The notes: generated from the sequence alone by a model not told the origin. DNA of 64,000 nucleotides from Actinoallomurus sp040655075 (GCF_040655075.1 NZ_JBFAJC010000013.1:62001-126000); one strand, 5' to 3'. Positions 49,085 through 57,644 are shown, counted from the stretch's first letter. Program-made: numbers and translations.

Positions 49085-49903
49085 TTATCCCTTGACGGCG
49101 CCGGCGGTCAGGCCCGAACGGAGCCGGCGTTGGATGATGGCGAAGAAGACGAGACTGGGAATGGTGGCGAGCACGGACGCGGCGGCGAGGGGGCCGAGCC
49201 GGGCGGCCTGCTCCGCGCCGGTGAACCGCACCAGCGTCAGCGGCAGGGTCGCCTGGTCCGGGTCCTTGATGATCACCAGCGCGAAGAAGAACTCGTTCCA
49301 CGAGGAGATGAAGGAGAACAGCAGGGTGGCGACGACCCCCGGCGCCAGCAGCGGCGCGATCACGCCGGCGAGGGTCTTCCACCGTCCGGCGCCGTCGACC
49401 GCGGCGGCCTCCTCCAGCTCGCGTGGCACGTTCCGGACGTAGCCCTGCAGCATCCACAGCGCGAACGGCAGCACGAAGGTGGTGTGCACGAGGATCAGCC
49501 CGAGCAGGGTGTTCACCAGATCCAGCCGGCGCAGGATGATGAACAGCGGGATGATGGTCAGCACCACCGGGAAAACCTGGCTGACCAGCACCCAGCCGAT
49601 CGCGATCCGGTTCAGCACGGAGCGGCGGCGGGCCAGCGCGTACGCCGCCGGGAGCGCGATCACCACGGTGAGCACCGCGACGGAGACGGCGACGACCAGG
49701 CTGCGGACGGCGGCGCCGGTCAGGTCCTGCGCGGCGAACGCGTCGCTGAAGTTCCGCAGCGTCGGGTGGTGCGGGATCCAGCGCGGATGCAGGTTCGCCA
49801 TCTCGCGCGGCGTCTTGAACGCCGTCGACAGCAGCCACAGCAGCGGGAACGCCAGGAAGACGAGGTAGCCGAGCAGCGCGAGGTACTTCAGGGATGTTCT
49901 CAC
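49085..49903 (-). CDS. Carbohydrate ABC transporter permease (MalG type)
   Basis: Six-helix permease of 272 residues. The GTG at 49903 overlaps the stop of the other permease gene (GTGA); a longer open frame exists but would lie inside the neighbour. The EAA loop EELEEAAAVDGAGRWKTLAGVIAPLLAP-type segment contacts the ATPase; ALARRRSVLNRIAIGWVLVSQVFP and FISSWNEFFFALVIIK are typical MalG-type pieces. It sits between the MalF-type permease and the binding protein, 13 bases from the latter. Confidence 0.9.
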   Translation of the reverse strand: MRTSLKYLALLGYLVFLAFPLLWLLSTAFKTPREMANLHPRWIPHHPTLRNFSDAFAAQDLTGAAVRSLVVAVSVAVLTVVIALPAAYALARRRSVLNRIAIGWVLVSQVFPVVLTIIPLFIILRRLDLVNTLLGLILVHTTFVLPFALWMLQGYVRNVPRELEEAAAVDGAGRWKTLAGVIAPLLAPGVVATLLFSFISSWNEFFFALVIIKDPDQATLPLTLVRFTGAEQAARLGPLAAASVLATIPSLVFFAIIQRRLRSGLTAGAVKG

Positions 49904-50841
49904 CGGGCGCTCTCCCTCATCTGGCGCCAGAGGTAGAAACCGAGGACGACGAGCACGACGAGGGTGATCGCGACGCCGAGCGCGGCCGCGTACCCGAAGA
50001 ACCCGTAGCGGAACGCCTCCTCGTACGCGAACAGCATCGGCAGGCGCGTACGGCCGCCCGGGCCGCCCTGCGTCAGCGCGTAGACCATCGCGAACTGGTT
50101 GATGTTCCAGACGAAGTCCAGCGACGTGATCGAGACGATCACCGGCCGCAGCTGCGGCAGTGTCACGCTCCAGAAGCGCCGCCACACGGTCGCGCCGTCG
50201 ACGGCGGCCGCCTCGTGCAGTTCCTTGGGCACGCTCTGCAGCCCCGCCAGGAGGACGACGGTGGTCTGCGGCATCCCGGTCCAGACGCCGACCACGATGA
50301 TCGCCGGCAGGGCGGTACTGAAGTCGTTCAGCCAGTCGACATTGTGGTTCAGCAGGTGCAGGTCTTGCAGTGTGGCGTTGAGGATGCCGGCGTTGGGGTG
50401 GTACACCAGCCGCCACATCAGCCCGATCACGATCGGCGGCATCGCCCACGGGGCCATCGCCAGCACCCGGGCGAGCCCGCGGAGTCGGAGGTTCTGGTTC
50501 AGCAGCAGCGCCAGGCCGAGGGCGGCGAGGAACTGCAGCACGGTGACGCCGACGGCCCAGATCAGGCCGATCTTGAACGAGGACCAGAAGTCCGTGTCGG
50601 CGAGGACGTCACCGAAGTTCTTCAGGCCGACGAAGGAGATGACGGCGTTCCGGCCGCCGCGCGCGTCGGTGAACGACAGGTAGATGCCGTAGAGCAGCGG
50701 GCCGACGCTGAACAGCAGGACCGGCACGAGCGCCGGAAGCAGCAGGACCAGTGTCCCCCGGTCTCCGCTGCCGCGCGGCCTCGTCCGGGGCCCCGGGCGA
50801 CCGGTCCGCGCCGGGCGGACCGCGGTCTGGGTGGCGGTCAC
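49900..50841 (-). CDS. Carbohydrate ABC transporter permease (MalF type)
   Basis: A 313-residue permease. The N-terminus is cytosolic and Pro/Arg/Thr-rich (TGRPGPRTRPRGSGDRG), then come about six helices starting with LVLLLPALVPVLLFSVGPLLYG. The EAA loop is KELHEAAAVDGATVWRRFWSVTLPQL. The GTG at 50841 overlaps the LacI-gene stop by four bases, so regulator, permeases, binding protein and glycohydrolases are one coupled unit. Confidence 0.9.
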   Translation of the reverse strand: MTATQTAVRPARTGRPGPRTRPRGSGDRGTLVLLLPALVPVLLFSVGPLLYGIYLSFTDARGGRNAVISFVGLKNFGDVLADTDFWSSFKIGLIWAVGVTVLQFLAALGLALLLNQNLRLRGLARVLAMAPWAMPPIVIGLMWRLVYHPNAGILNATLQDLHLLNHNVDWLNDFSTALPAIIVVGVWTGMPQTTVVLLAGLQSVPKELHEAAAVDGATVWRRFWSVTLPQLRPVIVSITSLDFVWNINQFAMVYALTQGGPGGRTRLPMLFAYEEAFRYGFFGYAAALGVAITLVVLVVLGFYLWRQMRESAR

Positions 50842-51845
50842 GCGGCTCCCTCCGTCGAGGCGCGCACGGCGAGCGTGGGCTCGACCGTGACGATGCGGGG
50901 CTCGGCGACGCCGTTGTCCAGCCGGTCGAGCAGCAGCTCGGCGGCCCGCAGGCCGCGCTCGGCCGACCCGAGCCCGACGCTCGTGAGCGTCGGCCACGCG
51001 GCGGTCGCGAGCTCGGTGTCGTCCATGCCGACGAGCGCGACGTCCTCCGGCACGCGCAGGCGCTCCGCGCGCAGCACGTCGAGCGCGCCGAGCGCGATCA
51101 GGTCGTTGGCGCACAGGATGGCGTCCGGCCGGGAGCGTTCCAGGAGGCGATGTGCCGCCTCGGCGCCCTCGGAGCGGTAGAAGTCGCCGACCTCCACCAG
51201 GTCCGGGTCGTACGGCAGGCCGAGGCCGTCGAGCGCGTCGGCGTACGCGGCGGCCCGCGCCGCGCCCGGGACCGTGTCGAGCGGGCCGTTGAGGAAGCCG
51301 ATGCTCCGCCGCCCGAGGCCGTACAGATGTTCCAGGGCCAGCCGCACGCCGGCCCGCGAGTCGGTCCGGACGTTGTCGACCGGTGCCCCTTCGGGGATCG
51401 AGCCGATCACGACGACGGGCGCCCGTGCGGCGATCAGCAGGTCGAGATGCTTCTCGGTGATGCCGCGCAGCGGGCTGATGATGAGCCCGTCGGCGTAGCG
51501 CTCGCCCAGCCGCCGGAGCACGTCCACCTCGTCGTCGACGTCGCCTCCGGTCGAGTGCAGGACCAGCCGGTATCCGGCGGTCTTCAGCACGGGCTGGATC
51601 TCCCGCACCATCGCGACGTACGTCGGGTTGCCGATGTCGGCCATCGCGAACGCCACCTGGTGCGTGCGGTTGGACTTCAGCGAGCGGGCCACGGCGTTCG
51701 GCACGTAGCCCAGCTCGTCGGCGGCGGCCAGCACCTTCCGCACGGTGTCCTCGCGGGTCGGCAGCCCGTTCAGCACGCGTGACACCGACGCGATCGAGAC
51801 GCCCGCACGCGCGGCGATCGTCGTGATCGTCGGCCCCTGGGCCAC
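50838..51845 (-). CDS. LacI-family transcriptional regulator
   Basis: A 335-residue sugar-responsive repressor. Residues 3-57 are the LacI helix-turn-helix and hinge (TITTIAARAGVSIASVSRVL, VLAAADELGYVPNAVARSL), followed by a periplasmic-binding-protein-like effector domain (HQVAFAMADIGNPTYVAMVRE, ADGLIISPLRG, VPEDVALVGMDDTELA). The GTG at 51845 is chosen for GGGGAGGA upstream. It is the first gene of the operon and lies just downstream of two perfect CGTAAACGTTTACG-type operators, so it should control itself and everything to the Ppx gene. The inducer is probably the transported glycoside or its sugar part. Confidence 0.9.
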   Translation of the reverse strand: MAQGPTITTIAARAGVSIASVSRVLNGLPTREDTVRKVLAAADELGYVPNAVARSLKSNRTHQVAFAMADIGNPTYVAMVREIQPVLKTAGYRLVLHSTGGDVDDEVDVLRRLGERYADGLIISPLRGITEKHLDLLIAARAPVVVIGSIPEGAPVDNVRTDSRAGVRLALEHLYGLGRRSIGFLNGPLDTVPGAARAAAYADALDGLGLPYDPDLVEVGDFYRSEGAEAAHRLLERSRPDAILCANDLIALGALDVLRAERLRVPEDVALVGMDDTELATAAWPTLTSVGLGSAERGLRAAELLLDRLDNGVAEPRIVTVEPTLAVRASTEGAA

Positions 51846-51907
51846 GGCGTCCTCCCCGCTTCGTACGTGAGCCGACGAAGCGGTCACGAAGGTCGATCCC
51901 GGCTGCC

Positions 51908-51951
51908 GTAAACGTTTACAGACGGCCTGCACCGGAGCCGTAAACGTTTAC
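51908..51951. promoter_or_regulatory. Two LacI-type operators before the transport/glycohydrolase operon
   Basis: GTAAACGTTTAC occurs twice as a perfect palindrome, at 51908-51919 and 51940-51951, centre to centre 32 bases (about three helical turns). They begin 63 bases before the LacI start. The spacing allows cooperative binding of two dimers on one face. The remaining bases to 52107 (about 155) contain no supported gene. Confidence 0.85.
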
Positions 51952-52107
51952 GGAAGTGAGGAGTATGAAACCGGCCGGAAACCGTCGCCGTCAAGAGCCG
52001 AGGCGGAGATTCATGACACAGCGTCGCCGCGCAGTGGCGGAACAGAGGTGACACGGGAGCACGGGCGCCCGCCTTTACGTAGTAAGTTTCAGCCGGATCG
52101 GCGCAGG

Positions 52108-52734
52108 TCAGCGGCCGATACCGGCGAGCACGGCGGCGACCAGCGCGTCGACCTCCGCCGGCTCGACCGGCATCGCCTCCGGCACGAGGCCGCCGCCGAA
52201 CAGGAGCGACAGGACCGCCTCATGGCAGACCCCGACGATCATCCTCGCCGCGGCGTCGACCTGCGCGTCCGGGGCCAGGCGGCCCAGGTCCCGCTCCGCC
52301 CGTAGATAACCGATCAGCCGGCCCCGCCAGGTCTCCCCCGACCCGACCAGGTCCGCGAACCTGGTCAGGGTCTCGGGCTGGGCGAGGAGCCCGGCCATGG
52401 CCGGCAGGATCGTCCGGTGCAGCGCCATTCCGTGGGTGACGTAGGCCCGCAGATTGGCCTCGATCGTGTCGCTGCCCGGCTCGGGGAGGGCCGGCAGGCC
52501 GCGTTCGACCGCCCGCACCCGGGCCCGCAGGGCGTGCGCCAGCAACTCCTCTTTGTCGGCGAAGTGGTTGTACAGCACGCCGTCCGCCACCCCGGCCTCA
52601 CGCGCGATCCCTCGTACGGTTAGCCCGATCGTCCCGCGTTCGGAGATCATGCGTTCGGCGGTGGCGATCAGATGCTCGCGCAGGCTCCGCTCGCCGCCGC
52701 CGTCGCGGAGCACCGCGGCTCTTCTCGGTGACAT
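52108..52734 (-). CDS. TetR-family transcriptional regulator
   Basis: A 208-residue regulator with an N-terminal TetR DNA-binding domain (LIATAERMISERGTIGLTVR, then REAGVADGVLYNHFADKEEL, about residues 20-70) and an all-helical C-terminal ligand domain. It starts 30 bases after the methyltransferase gene on the same strand, so the two are probably one transcript; the operators at 53636-53665 in front of the methyltransferase fit autoregulation. The ligand and further targets are unknown. Confidence 0.87.
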   Translation of the reverse strand: MSPRRAAVLRDGGGERSLREHLIATAERMISERGTIGLTVRGIAREAGVADGVLYNHFADKEELLAHALRARVRAVERGLPALPEPGSDTIEANLRAYVTHGMALHRTILPAMAGLLAQPETLTRFADLVGSGETWRGRLIGYLRAERDLGRLAPDAQVDAAARMIVGVCHEAVLSLLFGGGLVPEAMPVEPAEVDALVAAVLAGIGR

Positions 52735-52764
52735 CAACAGGCATCGTACGGGCGGAGCGCCGGG

Positions 52765-53610
52765 TCAGGATCCAGCGGGGCGGCGCGCGGTCACCAGCCA
52801 TGCCGTCCCCCGCAGCCGGACGCCGTCGGGCCGGGCGAAGGACGCGAGGGCGGCCGTGAGCGCGTCCCGGGCCTCGGCCGCCGCCTCCGGGCCCGCCTGG
52901 TCCATGTGGTGCTTGACGGGCCCCCAGCCGCCGATGAACTCGGCCGCGTCGGCGCCGTCCCGGCCCCAGACCTGATCCGCCTCGACGCGCGTGCAGTCGA
53001 CCTCGCCGAATCCCGCATCGGACAGGACCTCCCGGACATGCGCGGGGTCGGCGAACGACGTCGGGCCGGTGCCGTCCGGCCCCGTCGGCCGTGGCAGATG
53101 GGCGGCCATCGCCCCGAAGACGGTGCCCAGGTCCGTGCCTTCCAGCCGGGTCATGCACACGAACGCGAGCCGCCCGCCCGGCCGGAGGGCCTGGCCGATG
53201 TTGGCGAACGCGGCCACCGGGTCGGCGAAGAACATGACCCCGAACCGGCTGATCGCCGCATCGAAACCGCCCGCCGGGAACGCGTGGACCTGGGCGTCCG
53301 CCTGCTCGAAGGTGACGTTGGCCACGCCCTCCTCGGCCGCGCGGGCGCGCGCCGTGGCGAGCATGGGCGCGGACAGGTCGACCCCGTGGGCTCGCCCGGA
53401 CCGGGCCGCGCGGGCGGCGAGCCGGGTCAGCCGGCCGTTGCCGCAGCCGATGTCCAGCACCTGCCCCTCAGCGGTGATCGTGGCCGCGTCGAGGATGAAC
53501 CGGTTGAACCCATTGTTGACGGCGTCGTAGCGGTCGGCGTGGCCCGCCCAGTGCTCGCCCTCGTAGCCATTCCACGCCTCCGCCTGGGTGGTGTTGACGA
53601 TCTGAGCCAT
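52765..53610 (-). CDS. Class I SAM-dependent methyltransferase
   Basis: A 281-residue enzyme of the UbiE/Methyltransf_11 type. Motif I is GQVLDIGCGNGRLTRLAAR (about residues 49-67), motif II AHGVDLSAPMLATAR, motif III-like FDAAISRFGVMFFADP, and LRPGGRLAFVCM. It transfers methyl groups to a small molecule; related proteins act on lipid, quinone or secondary-metabolite intermediates, and the target is not evident here. It is followed by TetR, and its promoter region has two overlapping TetR-type operators. Confidence 0.86.
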   Translation of the reverse strand: MAQIVNTTQAEAWNGYEGEHWAGHADRYDAVNNGFNRFILDAATITAEGQVLDIGCGNGRLTRLAARAARSGRAHGVDLSAPMLATARARAAEEGVANVTFEQADAQVHAFPAGGFDAAISRFGVMFFADPVAAFANIGQALRPGGRLAFVCMTRLEGTDLGTVFGAMAAHLPRPTGPDGTGPTSFADPAHVREVLSDAGFGEVDCTRVEADQVWGRDGADAAEFIGGWGPVKHHMDQAGPEAAAEARDALTAALASFARPDGVRLRGTAWLVTARRPAGS

Positions 53611-53635
53611 TGAGGCCCCCTCACTTCCGAACGAT

Positions 53636-53665
53636 ATGAACGCACGTTCATGAACGTATGTTCAT
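53636..53665. promoter_or_regulatory. Two overlapping TetR-type operators
   Basis: ATGAACG-CA-CGTTCAT (53636-53651) and ATGAACG-TA-TGTTCAT (53650-53665) share two bases and repeat with a 14-base period. They lie 26 bases before the methyltransferase start and about 105 bases before the divergent DUF574 gene, so they may affect both. The pattern is typical for TetR dimers binding in tandem. Confidence 0.78.
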
Positions 53666-53769
53666 AATGAGGTCGAGACTCGCCGCCGTCAAGGGCGGCA
53701 TAGCGGTACACGCGGAGGAACCGGCAGGATGGGGACTCCGTCCGTCGAACGGCATCGAGGAAGGGCCCC

Positions 53770-54585
53770 GTGACCGACAGCTCATCCAGCCCTGGACCAG
53801 CCCCCACGCCGGAGATCGACACCACCGTGCCGCACTCGGCGCGCGTGTGGAATTACTGGCTGGGCGGGAAGGACAACTATCCGGTCGACCGGGCCGCCGG
53901 CGACCGGTACCGCGAGATCTTTCCCGGGATCATCGACACGGCCCGCGCCTTCCGTCATTTCCTCGCCCGCGCCGTCCGGTATCTGGCCGGGGAAGAGGGC
54001 ATCCGGCAGTTCCTCGACGTGGGGACGGGACTGCCGACGGTGGACAACACCCATGAGGTCGCCCAGCGGGTCGCGCCCGAGTGCCGCATCGTCTACGTCG
54101 ACAACGACCCTTTGGTCCTCGCGCACGCCCGCGCGCTGCTGACCAGCTCGCCCGCGGGCCGCACCGACTACATCGACGCCGACATGCGCGAACCCGAGAA
54201 GATCGCTCAGGCGGTGGCGGAGACCCTCGACCTGACCCGCCCCGTCGCGCTGATGCTCATGGGCGTACTGGGCCACATGGACGACTACGACGAGGCCCGG
54301 TCGATCGTGCGGCGGCTGATGGACACGCTCCCCTCCGGTAGCTTCCTGGCGCTCGCCGACAGCATCAACGTCGGAGCCGGGCATCAGGAGGCGGCCCGGA
54401 ACTACAAGGACAGCGGCGCGGTGCCCTACCACCTGCGGACACCAGAGCAGATCACCGGCTTCTTCGCCGGACTGGAGCCGGTCGAGCCCGGCATCGTGCC
54501 GATTCAGCGCTGGCGTCCGGAACCCGACCCGTTCGGCCCTCCCGCCGAGGTGGCGACGATGGGCGGCGTCGCCCGCAAGCCCTGA
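53770..54585 (+). CDS. DUF574 (Methyltransf_19) SAM-dependent methyltransferase-like protein
   Basis: A 271-residue member of the large actinobacterial DUF574 group. Diagnostic phrases are SARVWNYWLGGKDNYPVDRAAG near the N-terminus, FLDVGTGLPTVDNTHEVAQ (SAM-binding loop), VYVDNDPLVLAHARALL, DMREPEKI and VALMLMGVLGHM. GAAGGG precedes the GTG at 53770. These proteins keep a SAM-binding fold, but their substrates are unknown. The gene is upstream of the fifth ADP-ribosylglycohydrolase by 30 bases on the same strand, which could be an operon. Confidence 0.9.
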   Translation: MTDSSSSPGPAPTPEIDTTVPHSARVWNYWLGGKDNYPVDRAAGDRYREIFPGIIDTARAFRHFLARAVRYLAGEEGIRQFLDVGTGLPTVDNTHEVAQRVAPECRIVYVDNDPLVLAHARALLTSSPAGRTDYIDADMREPEKIAQAVAETLDLTRPVALMLMGVLGHMDDYDEARSIVRRLMDTLPSGSFLALADSINVGAGHQEAARNYKDSGAVPYHLRTPEQITGFFAGLEPVEPGIVPIQRWRPEPDPFGPPAEVATMGGVARKP

Positions 54586-54615
54586 CGGCGGAAACGTCCG
54601 CTACCGTGGCGGGCG

Positions 54616-55482
54616 ATGACCGCTCTGGACTCTCTTGCCGGGCTCTCCGTCGGTGACGCGTTCGGTGCCCAGTTCTTCGCCGCCGAGAACAGACCGCTGC
54701 TCCTCGACGAGACGGCGGTGCCGCCCGGTCCCTGGCCGTGGACGGACGACACCGAGATGGCCTGCAATCTGGTCGATGTCCTGCATCGGCACGGGGAGGT
54801 CGACCGCGACGCCCTCGCCGCGGCGTTCGCGGATCGTTACGACCCCTACCGCGGGTACGGGCCGGGCACCGTGGTCCTGCTGAGGGCGCTGCGCGACGGA
54901 GAGTCGTGGCGTACGGTCTCCCCCGCTCAGTTCGGCGGCCGCGGTTCGATGGGCAACGGGGCGGCGATGCGGGCCGCACCGCTCGGCGCGTACTATCCCG
55001 GCGACCTCGAACGGGTGGCGTTGGAGGCCGCGGCGTCGGCCGTCGTCACGCACGCTCACCCGGAGGGCATCGCCGGTGCCGTCGCGGTGGCGGTCGCGGC
55101 CTCGTACGTCACGCGCGGTGACGCGGACGGGCTGATGGACGCCGTCCTCTCTCACACTCCGCCCGGCACCGTGCGCGACGGCGTGGAGCGGGCCGCCGGG
55201 CTGCTCGACCGGACACGCGAGGAGGCGGCGTACGAACTCGGCAACGGTTCGCGCGTCCTCGCGCACGACACCGTGCCCTTCTGCCTGTGGGTCGCCGCGC
55301 GCCATCTCACCGACTACGAGCAGGCGGTGCGCACCTGCGTCGCCGTCGGCGGGGACATCGACACGACGGCGGCCATCACCGGCGGTATCGTCGCCGCCCA
55401 CACCGGCGCCGGCGGCGTTCCGGAATCCTGGCTCGCGGCCCGCGAGCCCCTGCCGGGCTGGGTGACCGGGTCCCTGATCTGA
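54616..55482 (+). CDS. ADP-ribosylglycohydrolase family protein E
   Basis: A fifth family member, 288 residues, shorter than A-D. Motifs: LAGLSVGDAFGAQFF, first metal site WPWTDDTEMACNLV, central MGNGAAMRAAPLGAYYPGD, VTHAHPEGIAGAVAVA, and second metal site VAVGGDIDTTAAITGGIVAAH, in which the acidic ligands of the motif are kept (D-I-D-T). It looks catalytically complete. It lies outside the sugar-transport operon, 3 kb beyond the LacI gene and on the other strand, so it has separate control. Standard family substrates are ADP-ribosylated proteins or small ADP-ribose derivatives. Confidence 0.87.
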   Translation: MTALDSLAGLSVGDAFGAQFFAAENRPLLLDETAVPPGPWPWTDDTEMACNLVDVLHRHGEVDRDALAAAFADRYDPYRGYGPGTVVLLRALRDGESWRTVSPAQFGGRGSMGNGAAMRAAPLGAYYPGDLERVALEAAASAVVTHAHPEGIAGAVAVAVAASYVTRGDADGLMDAVLSHTPPGTVRDGVERAAGLLDRTREEAAYELGNGSRVLAHDTVPFCLWVAARHLTDYEQAVRTCVAVGGDIDTTAAITGGIVAAHTGAGGVPESWLAAREPLPGWVTGSLI

Positions 55483-55488
55483 CGGGGG

Positions 55489-56361
55489 CTACCCGCGCTC
55501 GGCCCGCCGTTCGTCTCCGGCCGGTGCGGTCCACGCCCCCAGGAGCCGCAGGGCGGTCTCCGCGTCGCCGCCCTGCTCTGGCAGGTGGACGTCCAGCTGC
55601 CGGCCCGGCTGCCCGTCCGACGCGGGAACGTGCAGCGTCTCGTACCGCAGCCACAGCTCCCCCACCGCCGGATGACGGAACCCCTTGAGCCCGTTCTCGC
55701 AGACCATGACGTCGCCGGCCGCCCACATGGCCCGGAATTCCCGGCTGTGCGCCGACAGCTCCGCCACCAGCTCCGCGAGTGCCGGGTCGTCGGGATCCCG
55801 GCCCACGGCCAGCCGCAGGACGGCCACGGTCTCCCGGGCGCGTTGCTCACGGTCGGGGAAGGTCTCGCCCGACCGGGGATCGAGGAACAGATACCGGGCC
55901 TGGTTACGGTCGCGCGCGCCGTCCTCAAGCCCGCCGAACAGCTCGGAGCCCAGCCGGTTCCACGCCAAGAGGTCCAGCCGGCCTCCCATGATGACGGCCG
56001 GCATGCCGGTCATTCCGTCGAGCACGCGCCGCAGCTCCGGGCTGACCCGCTCCCGCCGGGAGACAGGGCCGGAACGCGCCCGCCGGGTCCTGGCCAGGCG
56101 ACGGAGATGATCGCGTTCGGTGGCGTCGAGGTCCAGCACGTCGGCGAGGGCGTCGAGCACCTCATCCGACGGCTGGGTCGCGCGCCCCTGCTCCAGCCGT
56201 ACGTAGTAGTCCACGCTGATCGCCGCGAGCTGCGCCAGCTCCTCCCGGCGCAACCCCGCCACCCGGCGGCGCGGACCGGCGGTGAGCCCCATGCTCTCCG
56301 GGCTCACCCGTGCCCTGCGCGCGCGGAGGAACGCCCCGAGTTCCCGACCGTCGTCGTTCAT
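55489..56361 (-). CDS. XRE-family regulator with MmyB-like ligand domain
   Basis: A 290-residue regulator. The N-terminal helix-turn-helix carries the typical group text LGAFLRARRARVSPESMGL, RRVAGLRREELAQLAAISVDYYVRLEQGR and SDEVLDALADVLDLD. From about residue 105 the MmyB-like domain follows (WNRLGSELFGGL, YLFLDPRSGETFPDREQRAR, ELSAHSREFRAMWA and FRHPAVGELWLRYETLHVP), thought to bind a fatty-acid- or ligand-like molecule. It is divergent from an MdaB-like quinone reductase, a pairing common in actinomycetes, so the regulator probably controls that gene. Confidence 0.9.
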   Translation of the reverse strand: MNDDGRELGAFLRARRARVSPESMGLTAGPRRRVAGLRREELAQLAAISVDYYVRLEQGRATQPSDEVLDALADVLDLDATERDHLRRLARTRRARSGPVSRRERVSPELRRVLDGMTGMPAVIMGGRLDLLAWNRLGSELFGGLEDGARDRNQARYLFLDPRSGETFPDREQRARETVAVLRLAVGRDPDDPALAELVAELSAHSREFRAMWAAGDVMVCENGLKGFRHPAVGELWLRYETLHVPASDGQPGRQLDVHLPEQGGDAETALRLLGAWTAPAGDERRAERG

Positions 56362-56480
56362 ACCGACCACTATGCACGTCCGGGAACATCCGAAACCGGC
56401 CCTGTCAGTACCAGGATGGCGAATCCGCCGGAGGCACAGGGTTCTGGCAACGTCCGACCGGGTGCGGGAGAACGGTGACC

Positions 56481-57260
56481 ATGAGCAACATCCTCGTGGT
56501 CAGCGCCCATCCCGAGCCCCGTTCTCTCAACGGCGCGCTCGCCGCGTTCGCCGCCGACGAGCTTCGGCGGGAGAGGCATGAGGTGCTGGTGTCCGATCTG
56601 TACGCCATGAAGTGGAAGCCCGCCGTCGACGCGGACGACTTCCTCGACCACGATCCGGGCGAACGACTCGACGTCATCGGCGCCTCCGGCCGTGCCTACA
56701 CCGACGGCCGCCTGTCTCCGGAGATCGCCGCCGAACAGGACAAGCTCCTGTGGGCCGACGCCGTGATCCTCCAGTTCCCGATGTGGTGGTTCTCGATGCC
56801 GGCGATCCTCAAGGGCTGGGTGGACCGGGTCCTCACCTATCGGTTCGGGTACGGCACCGGCAAGGTCGGCCGCGCGCTGTACGGCGACGGAACGCTCGCC
56901 GGGAGGCGGGCGATGCTCTCGCTGACGATCGGCGCGGACGAGCCGTCGTTCTCGGCCCGCGGCGTCCATGGGCGGCTGGACGACCTGCTGTTCCCCATCC
57001 AGCACGGCATCCTCTACTACACGGGCATGGACGTGCTGCCGCCGTTCGTCGTCTTCGACTCTCTCACGGTCGACGAGGAGCGGTTCGGGCGGCTGACGGA
57101 CGCCTACGGCGAGCGGCTCCGGGCCCTCTTCACGACCGAGCCGGTGCCGTACCGTCCGCTGAAGGGCGGCGACTACACCCGGAGCATGGAGCTCAAGCCG
57201 GGCCTGGAGCCGGCCGGTGCCGGCGGTCTCGCGATCCACCTCTGCCCGGACGAGCGGTGA
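56481..57260 (+). CDS. MdaB-like NAD(P)H quinone oxidoreductase / flavodoxin-fold protein
   Basis: A 259-residue flavodoxin-like (NQO1/MdaB) enzyme. Motifs are NILVVSAHPEPRSLNGALAA (FMN phosphate-binding loop), YAMKWKPAVDADDF, WADAVILQFPMWWFSMPAIL (FMN/quinone site) and KGWVDRVLTYRFGYG. It reduces quinones and perhaps nitro compounds by two electrons with NAD(P)H. The ATG at 56481 follows GGAG at moderate spacing. It is divergent from an MmyB-like XRE regulator, and its induction by quinone-like chemicals is likely. Confidence 0.9.
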   Translation: MSNILVVSAHPEPRSLNGALAAFAADELRRERHEVLVSDLYAMKWKPAVDADDFLDHDPGERLDVIGASGRAYTDGRLSPEIAAEQDKLLWADAVILQFPMWWFSMPAILKGWVDRVLTYRFGYGTGKVGRALYGDGTLAGRRAMLSLTIGADEPSFSARGVHGRLDDLLFPIQHGILYYTGMDVLPPFVVFDSLTVDEERFGRLTDAYGERLRALFTTEPVPYRPLKGGDYTRSMELKPGLEPAGAGGLAIHLCPDER

Positions 57261-57308
57261 ACGGCGGTGCCGCCCGCCGCCGTCAGGCGCGGCACGCGGC
57301 ACCGCCGT
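57261..57308. terminator. Hairpin behind the quinone reductase gene
   Basis: ACGGCGGTGCCGC (57261-57273) starts right after the stop codon and pairs perfectly with GCGGCACCGCCGT (57296-57308). It lies between convergent genes and can serve both. Confidence 0.78.
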
Positions 57309-57329
57309 CCGGGGCGCACCGCCTCAACG

Positions 57330-57644
57330 TCAGGGAGTGCAGGTGTACGTCGTCCAGTTCTTCGTGGACTTGGCCTTGATGATCCAGGCGATCGTCTTGC
57401 CGCGCTTCACGTAATGGCACTTGCCGCCGAACTTCAGGGTCTTGGTGTTGATGGGCACCTTCGCGATCGTGAAGTCACCGCAGTTGTGGTAGTGCATGGA
57501 GATCTTGCCGCCGGCTTGCTTGGCCGTCGACGTGCCACAGCGCCAATGCGGATCGGCGTGTGCGGCCGGGGAGACGGTGGCCAGCAGTCCGGCCGTCATC
57601 GCCACACTCGCGAGCGCCGTGTGGGTGATCCGAAGATTCTTCAT
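57330..57644 (-). CDS. Small secreted protein with four cysteines
   Basis: A 104-residue protein with a signal peptide (ALASVAMTAGLLATVSPAAHA, cleavage near residue 30). The mature part of about 74 residues is basic (many Lys) and has four cysteines (in WRCGTST, HNCGDF, GKCHYV and YTCTP), likely forming two disulfides in a small beta-rich fold. Related secreted actinobacterial mini-proteins exist but have no known function. It is convergent with the quinone reductase gene. Could be an antimicrobial or inhibitor-type protein; no evidence. Confidence 0.68.
   Translation of the reverse strand: MKNLRITHTALASVAMTAGLLATVSPAAHADPHWRCGTSTAKQAGGKISMHYHNCGDFTIAKVPINTKTLKFGGKCHYVKRGKTIAWIIKAKSTKNWTTYTCTP

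Noticed and set aside
49903..50449. N-terminal extension of the MalG-type permease
   Set aside because: The open frame reaches into the other permease, but the GTGA overlap at 49900-49903 and family length fix the start.
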